In this document: piece by piece, positions 12,502-24,078 of the stretch
How positions within the stretch are numbered: position 1 is the stretch's first letter
How the letters are laid out: every line of letters starts with the position of its first letter
Source of the DNA: Paramecium sonneborni
Lineage: Eukaryota > Ciliophora > Oligohymenophorea > Peniculida > Parameciidae
Length of the DNA: 64,000 nt
Assembly: GCA_905182985.1 (NCBI GenBank)
Contig: CAJJDN010000018.1
Coordinates: 445,926 to 509,925, forward strand
Direction of reading: 5' to 3'
Position numbers and translations under genes: made by a program
Notes under the pieces: generated by a model
Seen by the model: only the letters and a program-made list of their open reading frames with translations
Databases searched by the model: none
Told to the model about the DNA's origin: nothing

Positions 12502-13668
12502 ATGAAAGTATTCATCACATTATCTCTTTTGTATTTGACATTAGCCAAGTATATACGACTCATGATAATATAGCTAAGGAATTTTGTCAACAACAGGAGA
12601 ATCTGTACATGCATTCTAATCAGTTATTGTTGGTTTATCAGAAGTGGCATCAAAGGACTTCAATTTCTAATAGCTATTTGTTGCTCTTGATGAATTAGCT
12701 GAATCCTTTAAGGCAAGAAAGAACGAAGAAAATGCATTCTATGAATAAGAATATCAATAATATTAAGCAGATGTTCAATACTATTAAAATCAAATAACAG
12801 ACTTTAAAAACAAGGTAAATTTGGAAACCTATATAAATTCAGATTGCCTAATTAGAAATTGATGTTAAAGACTTAACAGATGAAAGAAGCAGATTGTAAT
12901 AACTTTTGACTGAAGCTAAATAAGATCTTTATGATGCAACTAAATTATTTAATGCTAAAGAAGCTCAAATCAATTCAGATAAATCAACATTTACAAGATA
13001 ATTTAATGAATATGCTGATACCATTGCAGTCTTAGATTAAGCTATTGCATTATTGAATGAAGTCAAAGATGAAACTTCACTTTTGTAAAAAGCTGACAAT
13101 ATTAAAGAGATTTCATCAAAAATGCATAATCAGTATATTATTAATCATTTATTCTTAGTCTTAAATAATTATCATCTAAAAGAGTCTTTTATTAACCATT
13201 AGTCAAGGCTTTAACATAAATTGCTTAAAATAATTATGTTGATTAAGAAAACTTAAATAAAGTCATCAATTACATGAATTAATTAAGACAATCTTTGATA
13301 GATGGATAAACATCTTTATAAAATCAATATGATTCTTAATCTAAATTACAATAAGACATTTTATCAGAAATCTAGGCTAAAATTACTGGAATTAGAGATG
13401 TCTTGATTCCCTTATTATCATCTGAAATTGAGACTAAAGATGGAGAGATCAAAGCTCTTAATGCAATTTTAAATGATGCTAGACTTAATTTAGCTGAAGC
13501 TGAAGATAATCTTTCTGCCACTTAAAATAGATGGATAGAAAGGTAAATCATTTCTTTTATTTAAGAACTGCATCACATAATACCTTAATTTAATAATATG
13601 ACAATGAGTTATTAGCCATTAAGGATGCTGAAAATGCTTTAAAAAAGGGAGGTATATTTAGATAGTGA
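12502..13668 (+). CDS. Trichocyst matrix protein (354 aa)
   Basis: The start MKVFITLSLLYLTLA is a signal peptide. The remainder is alpha-helical with heptad-like Ala/Leu/Gln spacing, for example EVASKDFNFQQLFVALDELA and ADTIAVLDQAIALLNEV. This is the design of the Paramecium trichocyst matrix protein family: secreted, proteolytically processed and crystallised in the secretory organelle. Few charged motifs or cysteines are present. Introns of 25, 28, 26 and 23 nt leave 355 codons. A second family member lies at 38056-39198. The exact subfamily cannot be assigned by eye. Confidence 0.82.
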
Positions 13669-13723
13669 TATAAAACACCTTCAAAATATAATATATTTAT
13701 TATTAAATTTCGTTAAAATTTCA

Positions 13724-14412
13724 ATGTTATATTCCATTAGGGAAACAGATGCAGAAGCAAATTTATCTTCAGATTCATATACTGCAAGAAAATCTCTAAA
13801 TTCTGATACTTTTCTTTAAAAAAAATCATATAGTCGATCATTACCAAGACATCAACAAAATTTGGATTAGGAAATATAAAAATTAAACGATATTATTGTG
13901 CAATTAAGAAAGGTCGAATAATTACTTCTCAATTAAGTAAAGGATCTAAAAATTGAACTTGAAGAACAATTTAAAAATTCGAATAGGAATCAAAAATATA
14001 TTGATGAATTGAATAAGGAACTATAATAAATGTCTGACAAATTGCATAGTGAAATTATGTATAATGGTTAATTACAAAAGATAAATATAGAATTGAAAAA
14101 AACTATACTTAAATTGGAATAAGATATAATCACAACAAATAAATTAAATTAAGATGTATCAGAAGAATTGCAAATTTTGAAGTATTATTATATTAAGGAA
14201 GATCTAAATATTCCCATGAACATAAATTTATTGAATCTCTTTTGCATATGGTGATTAGTTGCCATCCAGATAATTCATTTAGAGAATAACCTTCACTTAA
14301 GTAGACTTGGAAGTGGCTCAAATTGATACTTGCTGACTATATGACACTTAAATAACAGAGTAGAAATTTTTAAGAAAACTCTGGTTAAAGTTCAAGTTCA
14401 ACTAATAAATGA
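13724..14412 (+). CDS. Coiled-coil protein (222 aa)
   Basis: A Ser-rich N-terminus (ANLSSDSYTARKSLNSDTF) precedes a coiled coil from about residue 50 to 150 with heptads such as IQKLNDIIVQLRKVEQLLL and DELNKELQQMSDKLHSEI. The C-terminus is Ser/Gln-rich and includes SFREQPSLKQTWKWLKLILA. One 20-nt intron at 14182-14201 is needed to keep the frame, and it is among the shortest in the window. No family is recognised. It starts 55 bp after the trichocyst protein gene. Confidence 0.66.
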
Positions 14413-14510
14413 ATTTATATTTATATAATATATAAAACCATTTTTCCATGAAACAAATAATAAACAAATAGTCTAAATAGTCTATTCATATTTATTTGCA
14501 TCAATCTTTA

Positions 14511-14629
14511 TTATTTTATAGTTTTTATATGAATATGAATATTTTTATTTAATTTTATTTTATAGTTTTTGTGTGAATATTTTTATTTAATTTTATTTTA
14601 TAGTTTTTGTATGAATATTTTTATTTTTA
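14511..14629. repeat. 38-bp T-rich tandem repeat, about 2.9 copies
   Basis: Two full 38-bp units lie at 14541-14578 and 14579-14616 and differ at one position (GTGTGAAT versus GTATGAAT). A partial copy precedes them, with a small internal duplication of ATGAAT, and the start of another follows. Each unit contains TTTAATTTTATTTTATAG. No coding role is seen. Confidence 0.75.
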
Positions 14630-14702
14630 TTAGGAATCAATCAAAAATATACAATAAATTATAAATCATTAAGAATTATATAGATAAAGATAGGAATAAC
14701 AA

Positions 14703-14995
14703 ATGCAATATAAAATTATGAGTAAATTAATATTAATTTATGATTAATTGTATAATAAATATTGATCTCAAGAATTACGAATTAAAGATATTTTAATTTA
14801 GACATTAACAATATTTTTGAAATACAAACAATAAATAATACTAATAGCGCAAAATAGAAAAAAGAAATAATCTATTTATTATAAGTAAACAATTTTCAAA
14901 AAAAACTATAAATATAAACTACTAAAATAGAATATGGGAATGGTCAAGCTATCAAACCTCAAATATAGAAAATAAGTGAATAAATTAATATTTGA
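14703..14995 (+). CDS. Possible small gene (89 aa)
   Basis: ATG at 14703 reads MQYKIMSKLILIYDQL, then a 23-nt GTATAA..TCAAG intron. A frame follows with VNNFQKKLQIQTTKIEYGNG and AIKPQIQKISEQINI before TGA at 14993-14995. The second exon has the Gln/Lys/Glu balance of real coding DNA here, and the spliced length is a multiple of three. No family is recognised, and a chance frame cannot be excluded. Confidence 0.33.
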
Positions 14996-15255
14996 GAGTG
15001 TTTGTGAAATAGCAATCATATTTGAAATAGGTATATATAAAATTAGTAATTTTTAAAAATTAAAATATTAAACTGAAAGTACTGTTAGAATTAAAGAAAT
15101 AAGAATCAAATATATAACAAATAATTAATAAAAGTATTATGAAGTAATTAATAAAAAATATTGTGATAAATTAAACCAAGTTATTAATAACGTATTATTT
15201 GAAAAATGATGGAATATTAAATTTTATAGAATATATAATTTTTATATATTGTTGT

Positions 15256-16716
15256 TCATGCTCCAAGATCTTCCTTTTTAGGTAAGGGTTTAACGTAAGG
15301 AATAAAATCTTTGCCGACAAATGGTTACTAAGAAAATAATAATAAGTTATTACTAAAACAGCAGGAACTTTAACTCCAGTTTCTGTTTAATAATTTTCCA
15401 AAATACAACATAAAGTTCTTTCAGTAGCACATAATGTTGCATTAAGCATATGTACATATTTTTTTTCCTTATCATCTCCCTTTTTAGCACCAAAACGAAT
15501 TTCTAGAGCTCTAGATTAATAATCTAGACAATTAGAACAAGATTATAATTCTCTATAATCTTTATATCCTGGGAACCAAGCTTCTAGATCGTACTTTTTG
15601 GCTGCAGCATCATTTAATGCTCCAGAGACAATATTTACAACTCTATAAGGTAATTCTAAAGATTTGACAAAATCTTATCCAGCTGTAATCATTTCTTCAT
15701 GGAATTTCCATGATTCTTCAGGAGCACAAATGATAAATTATTCAATCTTTTCAAATTGATGAACTCTGAAAATTCCCCAAACATCTTTACCATGAGCTCC
15801 GGCTTCTTTTCTAAAACAAGTAGAACTACCACCATATTTGATGGGTAGATCTTTAGGTTCTAACCATTCTTTTCTATACATAGCAGAAATAGGTTATTCT
15901 GATGTAGCAATCAGATAGAGTTCTTCATCATCTTAATTACCAGTAACCTAGTAGTAATGAATAGAAATTAATACCTTATACAATTAATCATCAAAATCAG
16001 ACAATTAAGCAGTCTCTGCCATACATGTCTTTTTCATAAAGAAAGGTGTTTAAATAGGAGTATAACCTCTTTGATTAAGGAATTGAATTCCATAGCTTAC
16101 TAGGGCTTAATTCAAAAGGAGACCTGGTCCTTTAAGGAAATATGCTCTATGACCTGCTATTTTAGAGCCTCTTTTAAGGTCAACACCATCAATCATAAAT
16201 AAGATTTCATGATGATGACATCTACCTGGAGTACTATTAACTTAGATGTTAGGGATTTAGCCCCATTCTACTTCTGTTTTATTTTAAGCTTCATCTTTAA
16301 ATACTGGTACTGATTCATGTACTACATTTCCAATTTTATTTAATGTTGTGGTTAAAATAAATTCTTATTCTTATTCAATCTATTTATTACATTATATTTC
16401 TTACTTTTTAAGCTTCTTTTATTTTAAGATCTATTGCTTTAGCTTATTCTACTTCTTCAACACATGGATCTTATTTATCGGCCTTCTTTTTTTCAGCAAT
16501 CTTTTTATTTGCTATTCCATACTCTTTGTTAAGTTAATCAAGATTAAATCTGGCTAAAAATTATTTAAAATTTTAAGTACCTTTCCTCCATTCCTGATCT
16601 AAAGCTATTACTTTATCTACTATTGATGGGTCTTAAAACCTTTTTTAACACCATTCCTTTACTAAATTTGGATTTCCACCTTTATCTTCTCTTAATAGAT
16701 TTATATCTAATCCCAT
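15256..16716 (-). CDS. SARS1: Seryl-tRNA synthetase, cytosolic (451 aa)
   Basis: The start [20 protein letters not shown] is the eukaryotic SerRS N-terminus, followed by its helical tRNA-binding arm ([20 protein letters not shown]). Class II motifs are clear: [20 protein letters not shown] (motif 2), [20 protein letters not shown], and [20 protein letters not shown] with PAVLQPF (motif 3). The enzyme charges tRNA-Ser, and in this organism supplies serine for ordinary codons. Four introns (16554-16580, 16380-16404, 15948-15974 and a 26-nt one near the 3' end) leave 452 codons. The tail [11 protein letters not shown] is short, without the long lysine-rich extension of animals. Confidence 0.95.
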
Positions 16717-16797
16717 TAAATATTTAATTTATGTAAAATGACTTTAAAAAAATAATTCAAATATTGTTATTATATTATATATATTTATTTAAATTTC

Positions 16798-17376
16798 TCA
16801 ATTTCTCTTAGCTTTCTTGCTTGGTGCAGTTGGTGCTACTCCCTTTCCTTTTGTAGATGCTGGAACAGGAGCTTTAACTTAACTTGGAGAAGCACCAATA
16901 ATCAATAAAGCACCAGCAATACCTAATGTCCATAATGCTTGAATTTACTCTGATAATTTTTCACTATTATATAAATCTATTTATATTATTACTCTTATGT
17001 TTTTCCATGAATCAATGGATTATGAATTATTACAATAAATGATGAAGTTAACAAAAATAATAATTTTCCTGCCCATCCATAATTCAAAATTACAAAAAAA
17101 CTTAAAAATATTTCAGCAACTCCTACTCCTTAAATTATTTGAGTTGATATTTTTTTGATCGCTTCAGGTTACTAAAATTTTTGATTTAATCTTTACTAAT
17201 TAATCTGGAAGTTGAACATTGTATTATTTTATTGTGGAATCCAAAAATTTATAGAAGCCTGGATATCTTCCATTCAATAATGCTACAGAATTTTATGGAC
17301 TCATTAATTTATCAACTCCAGCACCAATGAAAATTACCACCAATAATACTCTTCCTATAAATGAACAACAACTCAT
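16798..17376 (-). CDS. DoxX-like small membrane protein (174 aa)
   Basis: The N-terminus reads GRVLLVVIFIGAGVDKLMSP, which matches the first helix and lysine of the DoxX/HR-lesion-type membrane family. Three more hydrophobic helices follow: GVGVAEIFLSFFVIL, AGKLLFLLTSSFIVII and LWTLGIAGALLIIGA. HNPLIHG between helices resembles the conserved loop. The tail is basic (STKGKGVAPTAPSKKAKRN). The function of eukaryotic members is poorly known. Introns of 25 and 29 nt leave 175 codons. The adjacent minus-strand gene is a likely relative. Confidence 0.66.
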
Positions 17377-17437
17377 CTTCACTAAAATTTAGATTTTTAT
17401 ATTATACTAATACACGTATATACATTTTTTAATAAAT

Positions 17438-17863
17438 TCATATCATTAATCCTCCTATTCTTCCAATCATGAATATTAATTCCAAAATACTATATTCTCT
17501 TATTCCTTAATATGATTTCATTAAAATTATTCCCATTTAAATCTTATTTGCCCAACTCTTTCCAAAAAATATAAATGTGGCCAACAATACTTATAATGCA
17601 CCCAAAACTTATACAACACTTATTAAAAAGAATTAATAAATATGTTCTCCAGAAAAAGGATTATTCTATATTATATTTTTAATAAAATCTTATACATCTT
17701 CAGATAAATTTTCGAGAAAAAATTATTCACCTAATCTCCAGATTAATTAATGATGATTTTTAAAATTTGATAATGCTTTTATAGGTAAATCAATCATTTG
17801 CATTCCTTCCCAAATCAAAATTAAACATATTAACAGTTTTCCAATAAATATTTGTAATTACAT
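17438..17863 (-). CDS. Second small DoxX-like membrane protein (141 aa, no intron)
   Basis: This uninterrupted frame starts MQLQIFIGKLLICLILIWEG. Hydrophobic helices also occur at VVQVLGALQVLLATFIFFG and ILELIFMIGRIGGLMI. The layout (helix 1 with GK, amphipathic loop, paired later helices) resembles the neighbour at 16798-17376, and the two genes are tail-to-head with about 60 bp between them. They may be an old tandem duplication in which this copy lost introns and its basic tail. Sequence identity by eye is low, so the relation is an inference. Confidence 0.58.
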
Positions 17864-17930
17864 ACTAATAATAATTTTATTATCACAGGAATTGTTTAAA
17901 GTATTAATCTACAGAAATTTAATAATAAAA

Positions 17931-20163
17931 TCAAAAAAAATCTTCCATATTGTCATGCAAATCTTAGGTCTTTTTAACACACTCATTAATTTATCTTTCA
18001 AACTTCAAGAATTTCTCATCATTAACTTAATTTAGTAACAAAGTTGATAAAAAGCTCTTATATAGTTATTCTAGATTAGTTTTCAATTCTTCTGCTTATT
18101 TTTATAAAGCTTATTCAGCAATTTTTCTATTAGGATCTTCAGTTTATTAAATAATAGGTCTAACTTTAAAATAATTCAGGCCATTCAAAATTAAATTAGC
18201 AGCTCGGGCAGTCTTTGAAATTTAAGTGTCAACATCAGATAATCTTGATGAATCTAAATTATTTCCTTCTACCACCGGAGTTTTACTAAAACTTTGATTA
18301 AGAGTAGGAATATTGTTTTATTAAGAATTAGCCTTTGATTATTTCTATAATTCTTATATTTCAGCTTATAGTTAATTAATTGTTAAATCTTAATCATTGA
18401 TACGCTAAATTATTACTTCAAAAATTACTTATTTCTATATTTAATTTTACTATTCCAAACGATTTATTTCAGTAAAAGCAACTGCTCTTCTTTCTTAATG
18501 TTATTAATTAGTAAGTTTTTACTATTCTAGTTCTTGTTCTAATGAATTAATCTAAATTTTCATTTCCAAAATTAATTACTTTTATTCAATATTTTTTTAA
18601 TTAGATCTAAATAAAAAATAATAAATTACTCAGTAACAAGTTAATCTAACTTTGATAATTAAAGCTCTTTTTCCATTAAAATTTCTGTATTTAAATTTAT
18701 TTATTATTTTGCAATTCTCTCTTCATCTTACTATTTTGTGAATTGAATAATTTGTTCTTCTAATTATGCTATTTTTGTTTAAGATTCCAAGTCTGTTTAT
18801 TATAATTATTATAATTGCAATTTTATTTTTTTGAATTTCTCCTTTTACTTATCTAGTACCTCTTTATCCTATTTTCTTTTTTCTTTAATCATTTCTAATT
18901 ACTATTAGTATAAATTATTTTCTTCAAATAGTTTGGTTGTTTCAGCTTTATATTAGTTCAATTCCTTTTCATTTCTTGCCATCTAATAATTAATTATATA
19001 TGAATTATTTACTTCTCTAGATTTCTGTTCATATTTTATCATCTCTTAATTTAGCTTACTTTCTAACTCTCTCAATTTAGTATTTAATTATTCTGTATCA
19101 TTATTTTATTATTACGCATTATTCTCTATAAATGTTGTTAGCCTACTATTTTCTATTTATAATTTTGAAATCTATTTTTAAAGCTCATTAATTGAATCAA
19201 TAAATTCACTTTTTAATTTTTCATTTTCTTATTCTTAAAATTCATTAACCCTGCATAAATCGTGTTAGAACTCTAAATTTTTCATTTAAACTTCCTACAT
19301 TTATTATTCAAGATGTTTCTTCTCATTAATAATTGTCTCATTTTAATTTTATAATTAATTAACTAATTACTATAAAGTGTTTCTTTAATTCATTATTTTT
19401 TCTTTATATTATTTTTCAATATCCAAAGCTGTACTTAAATCTTAATTCTCAGCCTACAAATCTGTGACTTTTTAAAGGGTTTTCGAGATTTAATCTTTAA
19501 AATGTTAAATTTCTTCTGATTAATATTATTATGTGGATTTAGCAGGTAAATTGTTATCTATAAAAATTATAATTGAATCATCAATTTATTAAAGCAATTC
19601 ATCTAACAAATTTGCAGAAACTTATAATATTTATATATAATACTTTTATTTTCATCTTTACATCCCATTATGTGATTGTAATTATCTAAAAATTCATGCA
19701 TAATATCCTTTATTGTAATAAAAAGTGATTCTTTTATTTCAAGGCTTTTTCTTTCTTAAAATTCTTTCGGCATTTACATCTTCTATTATTCTTAAATTTA
19801 TTATTTCAGCTTTACACATTCCTTATTTAACTTATCTTTTTCTTAATATTCATATTCATATTTCTTAAGAATTTCCATTTGACTCATTTTATATTATTCA
19901 ATTTCATCCATCAATTATTTTCGTTCAATCTACAATAATTCAACTTTCTTAATAAAAGGTTCAATCTCTAGCTTTTATTAATCATAACTAATTATAATTA
20001 AAGTAAAATACGCTTTTTTTAGATCATGAATATATTATTCTTACTTTATTGACTAATCATTAGCTTTTTTTTATTCATATTGATATTTCTTTTAAACCAA
20101 TTAATCGAAATCTAAGAATTAATTTGGAGCTTTCTTTTAGTCTTTTTTAATAAGGGAAGTCAT
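17931..20163 (-). CDS. Long coiled-coil protein (about 721-729 aa)
   Basis: Starting MTSLIKKDQKKAPNQFLDFD, nearly the entire protein is predicted coiled coil. It is rich in Gln, Glu, Lys and Leu, for example KKVELLQIERKQLMDEIEQ and LNTKLRELESKLNQEMIK. The C-terminal part is less regular (NNIPTLNQSFSKTPVVEGNN) and then helical again, ending NMEDFF. Such proteins usually belong to basal bodies, cortex or cilia. Two 23-nt introns are required. A 24-nt GT..AG segment near residue 55 is in frame and may be a third. Confidence 0.76.
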
Positions 20164-20415
20164 ATATGTTAATCAATTTATTAATAGTTAAAATAAAATT
20201 ATTACGGAATAAAATTTATAATTCTTTATCTCAATGTCTTCAAATCATTTTAAAACATTATTTAAAAGGATATTGATGTTTCTTAAATTTTAGGATTGCA
20301 GAGATGTAAACTCATATTCGAGATAATTTAAGATAAATTTAATTAGATGAAATCTTAAGTTATGTGGTTAATAATATAAAAAAAAAGAAGAGAGAATATC
20401 ATTTAACTTAATATA

Positions 20416-20870
20416 ATGAGTAAATAAGATGAGGCTTAAGCAAAGACATAAAATAAATTTTATTATAATTGAAATGTAATTATTTTTTAAATTCAATTCA
20501 GAAGATAATTACATGTTAAGTTAAACCACATATTTAGAATGAGCCATTGCTTTTTTAAATGCAATTTTAAAGAGTACAATAATTAATAAATTATAAATTT
20601 TACAAATATACATGCTTTATACAATTCCTAAATATTTGACTGCAAAATACAACAATCATGCTTGTGAAACAATTGAATCATTTGAGAATACATACAAAAA
20701 TGACCTTATTCAATGGTATTGATTTGTTTTAAATCACTTCTTGAAGCAGCATGCTTTAAGTGTTGCTTTTTGTTCTTACGATATATATATATTTTATTAA
20801 TTGTGGTAATTTTTAGGGTTAAGAAATAAAATATAAATGAGATTGCTGTCAATTCAAAAAAGATAACTAC
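20416..20870 (+). pseudogene. Decayed or unresolved coding sequence upstream of the poly(A) polymerase
   Basis: ATG at 20416 gives MSKQDEAQAKTQNKFYYN and then TGA. Downstream one frame reads strongly like protein (ILKSTIINKLQILQIYMLY, then NNHACETIESFENTYKND and FLKQHALSVAFCSYD) but is broken by two in-frame TGAs. I tested GT..AG joins across these and none keeps the frame. It could be lost 5' exons of the next gene, a pseudogene, or a gene with sequencing errors. The 714-bp gap before 20878 holds nothing else clear. Confidence 0.35.
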
Positions 20871-20877
20871 CTTTATA

Positions 20878-23800
20878 ATGCGTATGTATCTCCATGATTT
20901 ACTTGTTGAAAGATGTAACTATGCTTTAAGAGATGATAATCCAAAGTATAAGCCATTTAAATATAAGATTCCCTTCGATAAATGAAGATATTAAAGCTGT
21001 TTGCTTAGTTCGTAAAAGACGTTCACATGAAGAGGAGAAATTGCATTTAGAATAGGTATTCATATCATAATAAAAATGATAAGAAATTGCTTTCAAAAAT
21101 CTGTATCATTGATTAAGATGATATATTTGATAAATTTTGTATATAAGGGACATTAGAAGATATCATAAACTTATTAATAGAATGTTCTAATGGATTAGCA
21201 TTTTCATCTTAGCCAAAAATTACTTTAAATTCAATAGCAAAATAATATATTGTTAATGATGCTATTTGGTTTAATCCTAAAACTTATTAAACCTGTGCTG
21301 GCTGGGTAATAAATGAATTTGAAAAGGCTATAGCATTGATGTAAATATTAAATATAATTTTAGATATTATTAAAATCAATAAGGAAATTTAACTGATAAT
21401 AATAATCAAATTTAAAATGAAGATCTTAAAAAATATTGGATGTAAAATGTTGATTTTAAAAATAAAATCCTTCATTAAATACCTTAAATATGCAAAGAAT
21501 TTAAGAATGCACCTAAAAAGAAAAATACTAAATAAGAAGATATATTATGGGCTTAATTAATAATGAAAAAACCTTTATAATAAAATGAGGGATAAAATGC
21601 AAATGATAAAAATGTTGCTATTTTATAATAATAAATAAATGAGGAGGAGATTCATCAATTATTTGAGAACAACAATTTTGATTAAATATAATGTTTGCCT
21701 TTAGAAAGATTTACTTAACTTTCTTCTTTTTGTGAAAAGAGAGTATTAAGAATGATAAGAGATTAATTTAAAGAAAAATTAGTTAAAGATTTATAAGAAA
21801 TAGAAGGTAAAGAAAAAAAGAAATCTCAAGAATAAAAAAAGAAATCAAAAAAGCAAAAAAAGTAAAAAACTAAAAATGAAAATGAGCCTTAAAAAAATAA
21901 TCTTTTATCAACATAAGATAAATGTAATAGTTTTGAAATTATTGATAAATAAGATACAACTTAGGATGATGTACATTGTACTGAATGTGAATGCAATAGA
22001 CATTCAAAGTATAATATATTTTAACTTTAAGTTCTTGCTCAGATAATAAACAAATAGATTTTATAACTGCTGATCTTGAAAAAAAAGATAATAATATAAT
22101 AGAGCCAACTAAAATAATTGAAATCATTTAAGAAATGGATATCAATGAAAATGAATAAAACGGATAGAACGAGGAAGAAGATAACTGGGTTGTCATTACA
22201 GGACCAAAAAAACAAAGAAAGAAAAATTAAAGAAAATTTGCAAGTTCCCAGGATCTCCAATTCAAAAAGTCTCATTCATATAATAAATCTAATTAATAAA
22301 ATCAAATGATATCAACTTAAAAACCTAAGACTTAAATAGTTAATTCATTTAAATATTAATAGAAAGATATATAAGATTAGGATAAGGATAAAGAAACTTT
22401 CTCAAATAGAAACAGTTAAAAAGCCAGTAGTTAAGAAATATTCTCTCAATAAACATTGACTCCTGAAAAAAAAGAGGCAAAATCTCCGTAATCAGAAAAA
22501 GTAAATATTGTAAAATAAAATACTCCTTTTGAAAATCCTATCTAATTTAATGTAGATGAAAATTTAAGAATTAAACCATTAAACCATTTAATCTAAATCT
22601 AAGAATTGAGTCTATATTAAGATGAACAGCTTTTATAAAATAATAATTAAAATATTATTTATTCTTAAAATAATATAGAAAATTTTAAAACTAATATTCC
22701 AGAGGATATTGATACAATTATTATGAATTAAGCAAGAACTTTAATGATAAAAAAGTTAGATATGGATATGAGAGAATTTAATGATATAATTTTAACATAA
22801 AATTAGGAGATTTTTTAAATGAGAAGATTAATATTTGATAGAATTTCATTTGTTATTAATTAACTCTTTAGAGGTAAAATATCAATACTATTTAAATAGA
22901 ATTTAATTCTACAGTTCGTCTTTTTGGATCATGTGCAACTGGTTTGGCTCTTCCAGAAAGCGATATTGATATTGGGATTACTGGATTTGAATTATTTCCA
23001 GCAACTTAATTAAATGGTCCTATATAAAAAATTATAGATTTCCTTTAAAAAATGAAATGGGTAAAAAATATAAGGTAAAATTTAATATAATATAAAAGGG
23101 CAATTACAGCTTCAAATATGCCATTAATTAAACTTTAAGTCGATCCTACCATCTCTTTTGTTGATTCCTCTCATAATATAGTATTACCCTATATTGATTT
23201 AATTCCAAAGTATAAATTTTTTAATATTATGTATTAGTTCAGATGAAGAAATACCTTCACATTTATTTAGTGTTGATGTTAGTTTTTTTTAATATTAAGG
23301 CGTTAAATAAAACTAACATCTAGGATTAATTTCAACTGAATTAACTTTACAATGGTTATCATTTTATGGTGAATTAAGACCAATTGTTCTTTTATTTAAG
23401 AGTTTATTAAAAAGAAGAGGATTAAATGACTAATATAAAGGAGGAATTTCTTCATTTTGTATTATTTAAATGGTATTGGCATTCTTAGAAAGTTGTTATT
23501 AATAAAATTAGGCTACATCTATTGGATTTACAACTTATAAGTTTTTATAATTCTATGGAAGGGAATTTGATACCAAAAAAACAGGAATAAATTATAAAGG
23601 CTTCAATTAAGAGTAAAATTAAAATTTTTTATTTAGTCCCTTTTTTGAACTTAATGAAGAAGATAATTAATTATAAATTACTATAGTTTCTCCAATTACT
23701 AATGAAGTTATAAGTTAAGCTAGTTCATTTGTCTAGACTATTTTATAAGATATAAAAGCTTTATATTTAGCAACAGAAAATGAAGTTACTTTCTTTTATG

Positions 23801-23916
23801 AAAAGATTAAATATAATAAAAAAAAAAAGGGAAAGAAAGAAGAAAGAAATTTATTTTAAAAAGAACTTAACAAACTTTATCCACTTTTTAGCACTACTGT
23901 ATATAATAAAAATTGA
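20878..23916 (+). CDS. TRF4/PAPD5-type non-canonical poly(A) polymerase (about 955-963 aa)
   Basis: Near residue 645 the nucleotidyltransferase motif is complete: VRLFGSCATGLALPESDIDI has GS and the DxD pair, and LQVDPTISFVD supplies the third Asp. The central domain LRPIVLLFKSLLKRRGLNDQ, then YKGGISSFCIIQMVLAFLE, is diagnostic of the TRF4/PAPD5 class, which adds short A tails to nuclear RNAs for exosome decay. The long N-terminus (about 600 residues) is unusual for the class. It has helical segments, a lysine-rich tract and HCTECECNRHSKSSC, a small Cys/His cluster. Six introns are required, and a seventh of 24 nt is in frame. The ATG at 20878 is the first available one. Confidence 0.85.
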
Positions 23917-24078
23917 TTTTTAATATTTATAATTAATTATTATCTAGAATTTATTATAAATCAATTTTATTTAATTAAAAATGTCTCCTATTTTCATTCT
24001 AATCCTTCAATATTTGTTTCATTGTCTCCATTTATTAAATTAGGATATACTAATAGATCTTACATTTATTTTAAAGTA

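Larger units (their letters stand above)
14413..15255. other. 843-bp spacer with a tandem repeat and one weak gene candidate
   Basis: The spacer between the coiled-coil gene and seryl-tRNA synthetase is very AT-rich. It contains a 38-bp tandem repeat (14511-14629) and a possible small gene (14703-14995). From about 15060 to 15245 another plus-strand frame (LELKKQESNIQQII...) looks coding-like, but I could not join it to a start. Confidence 0.5.
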
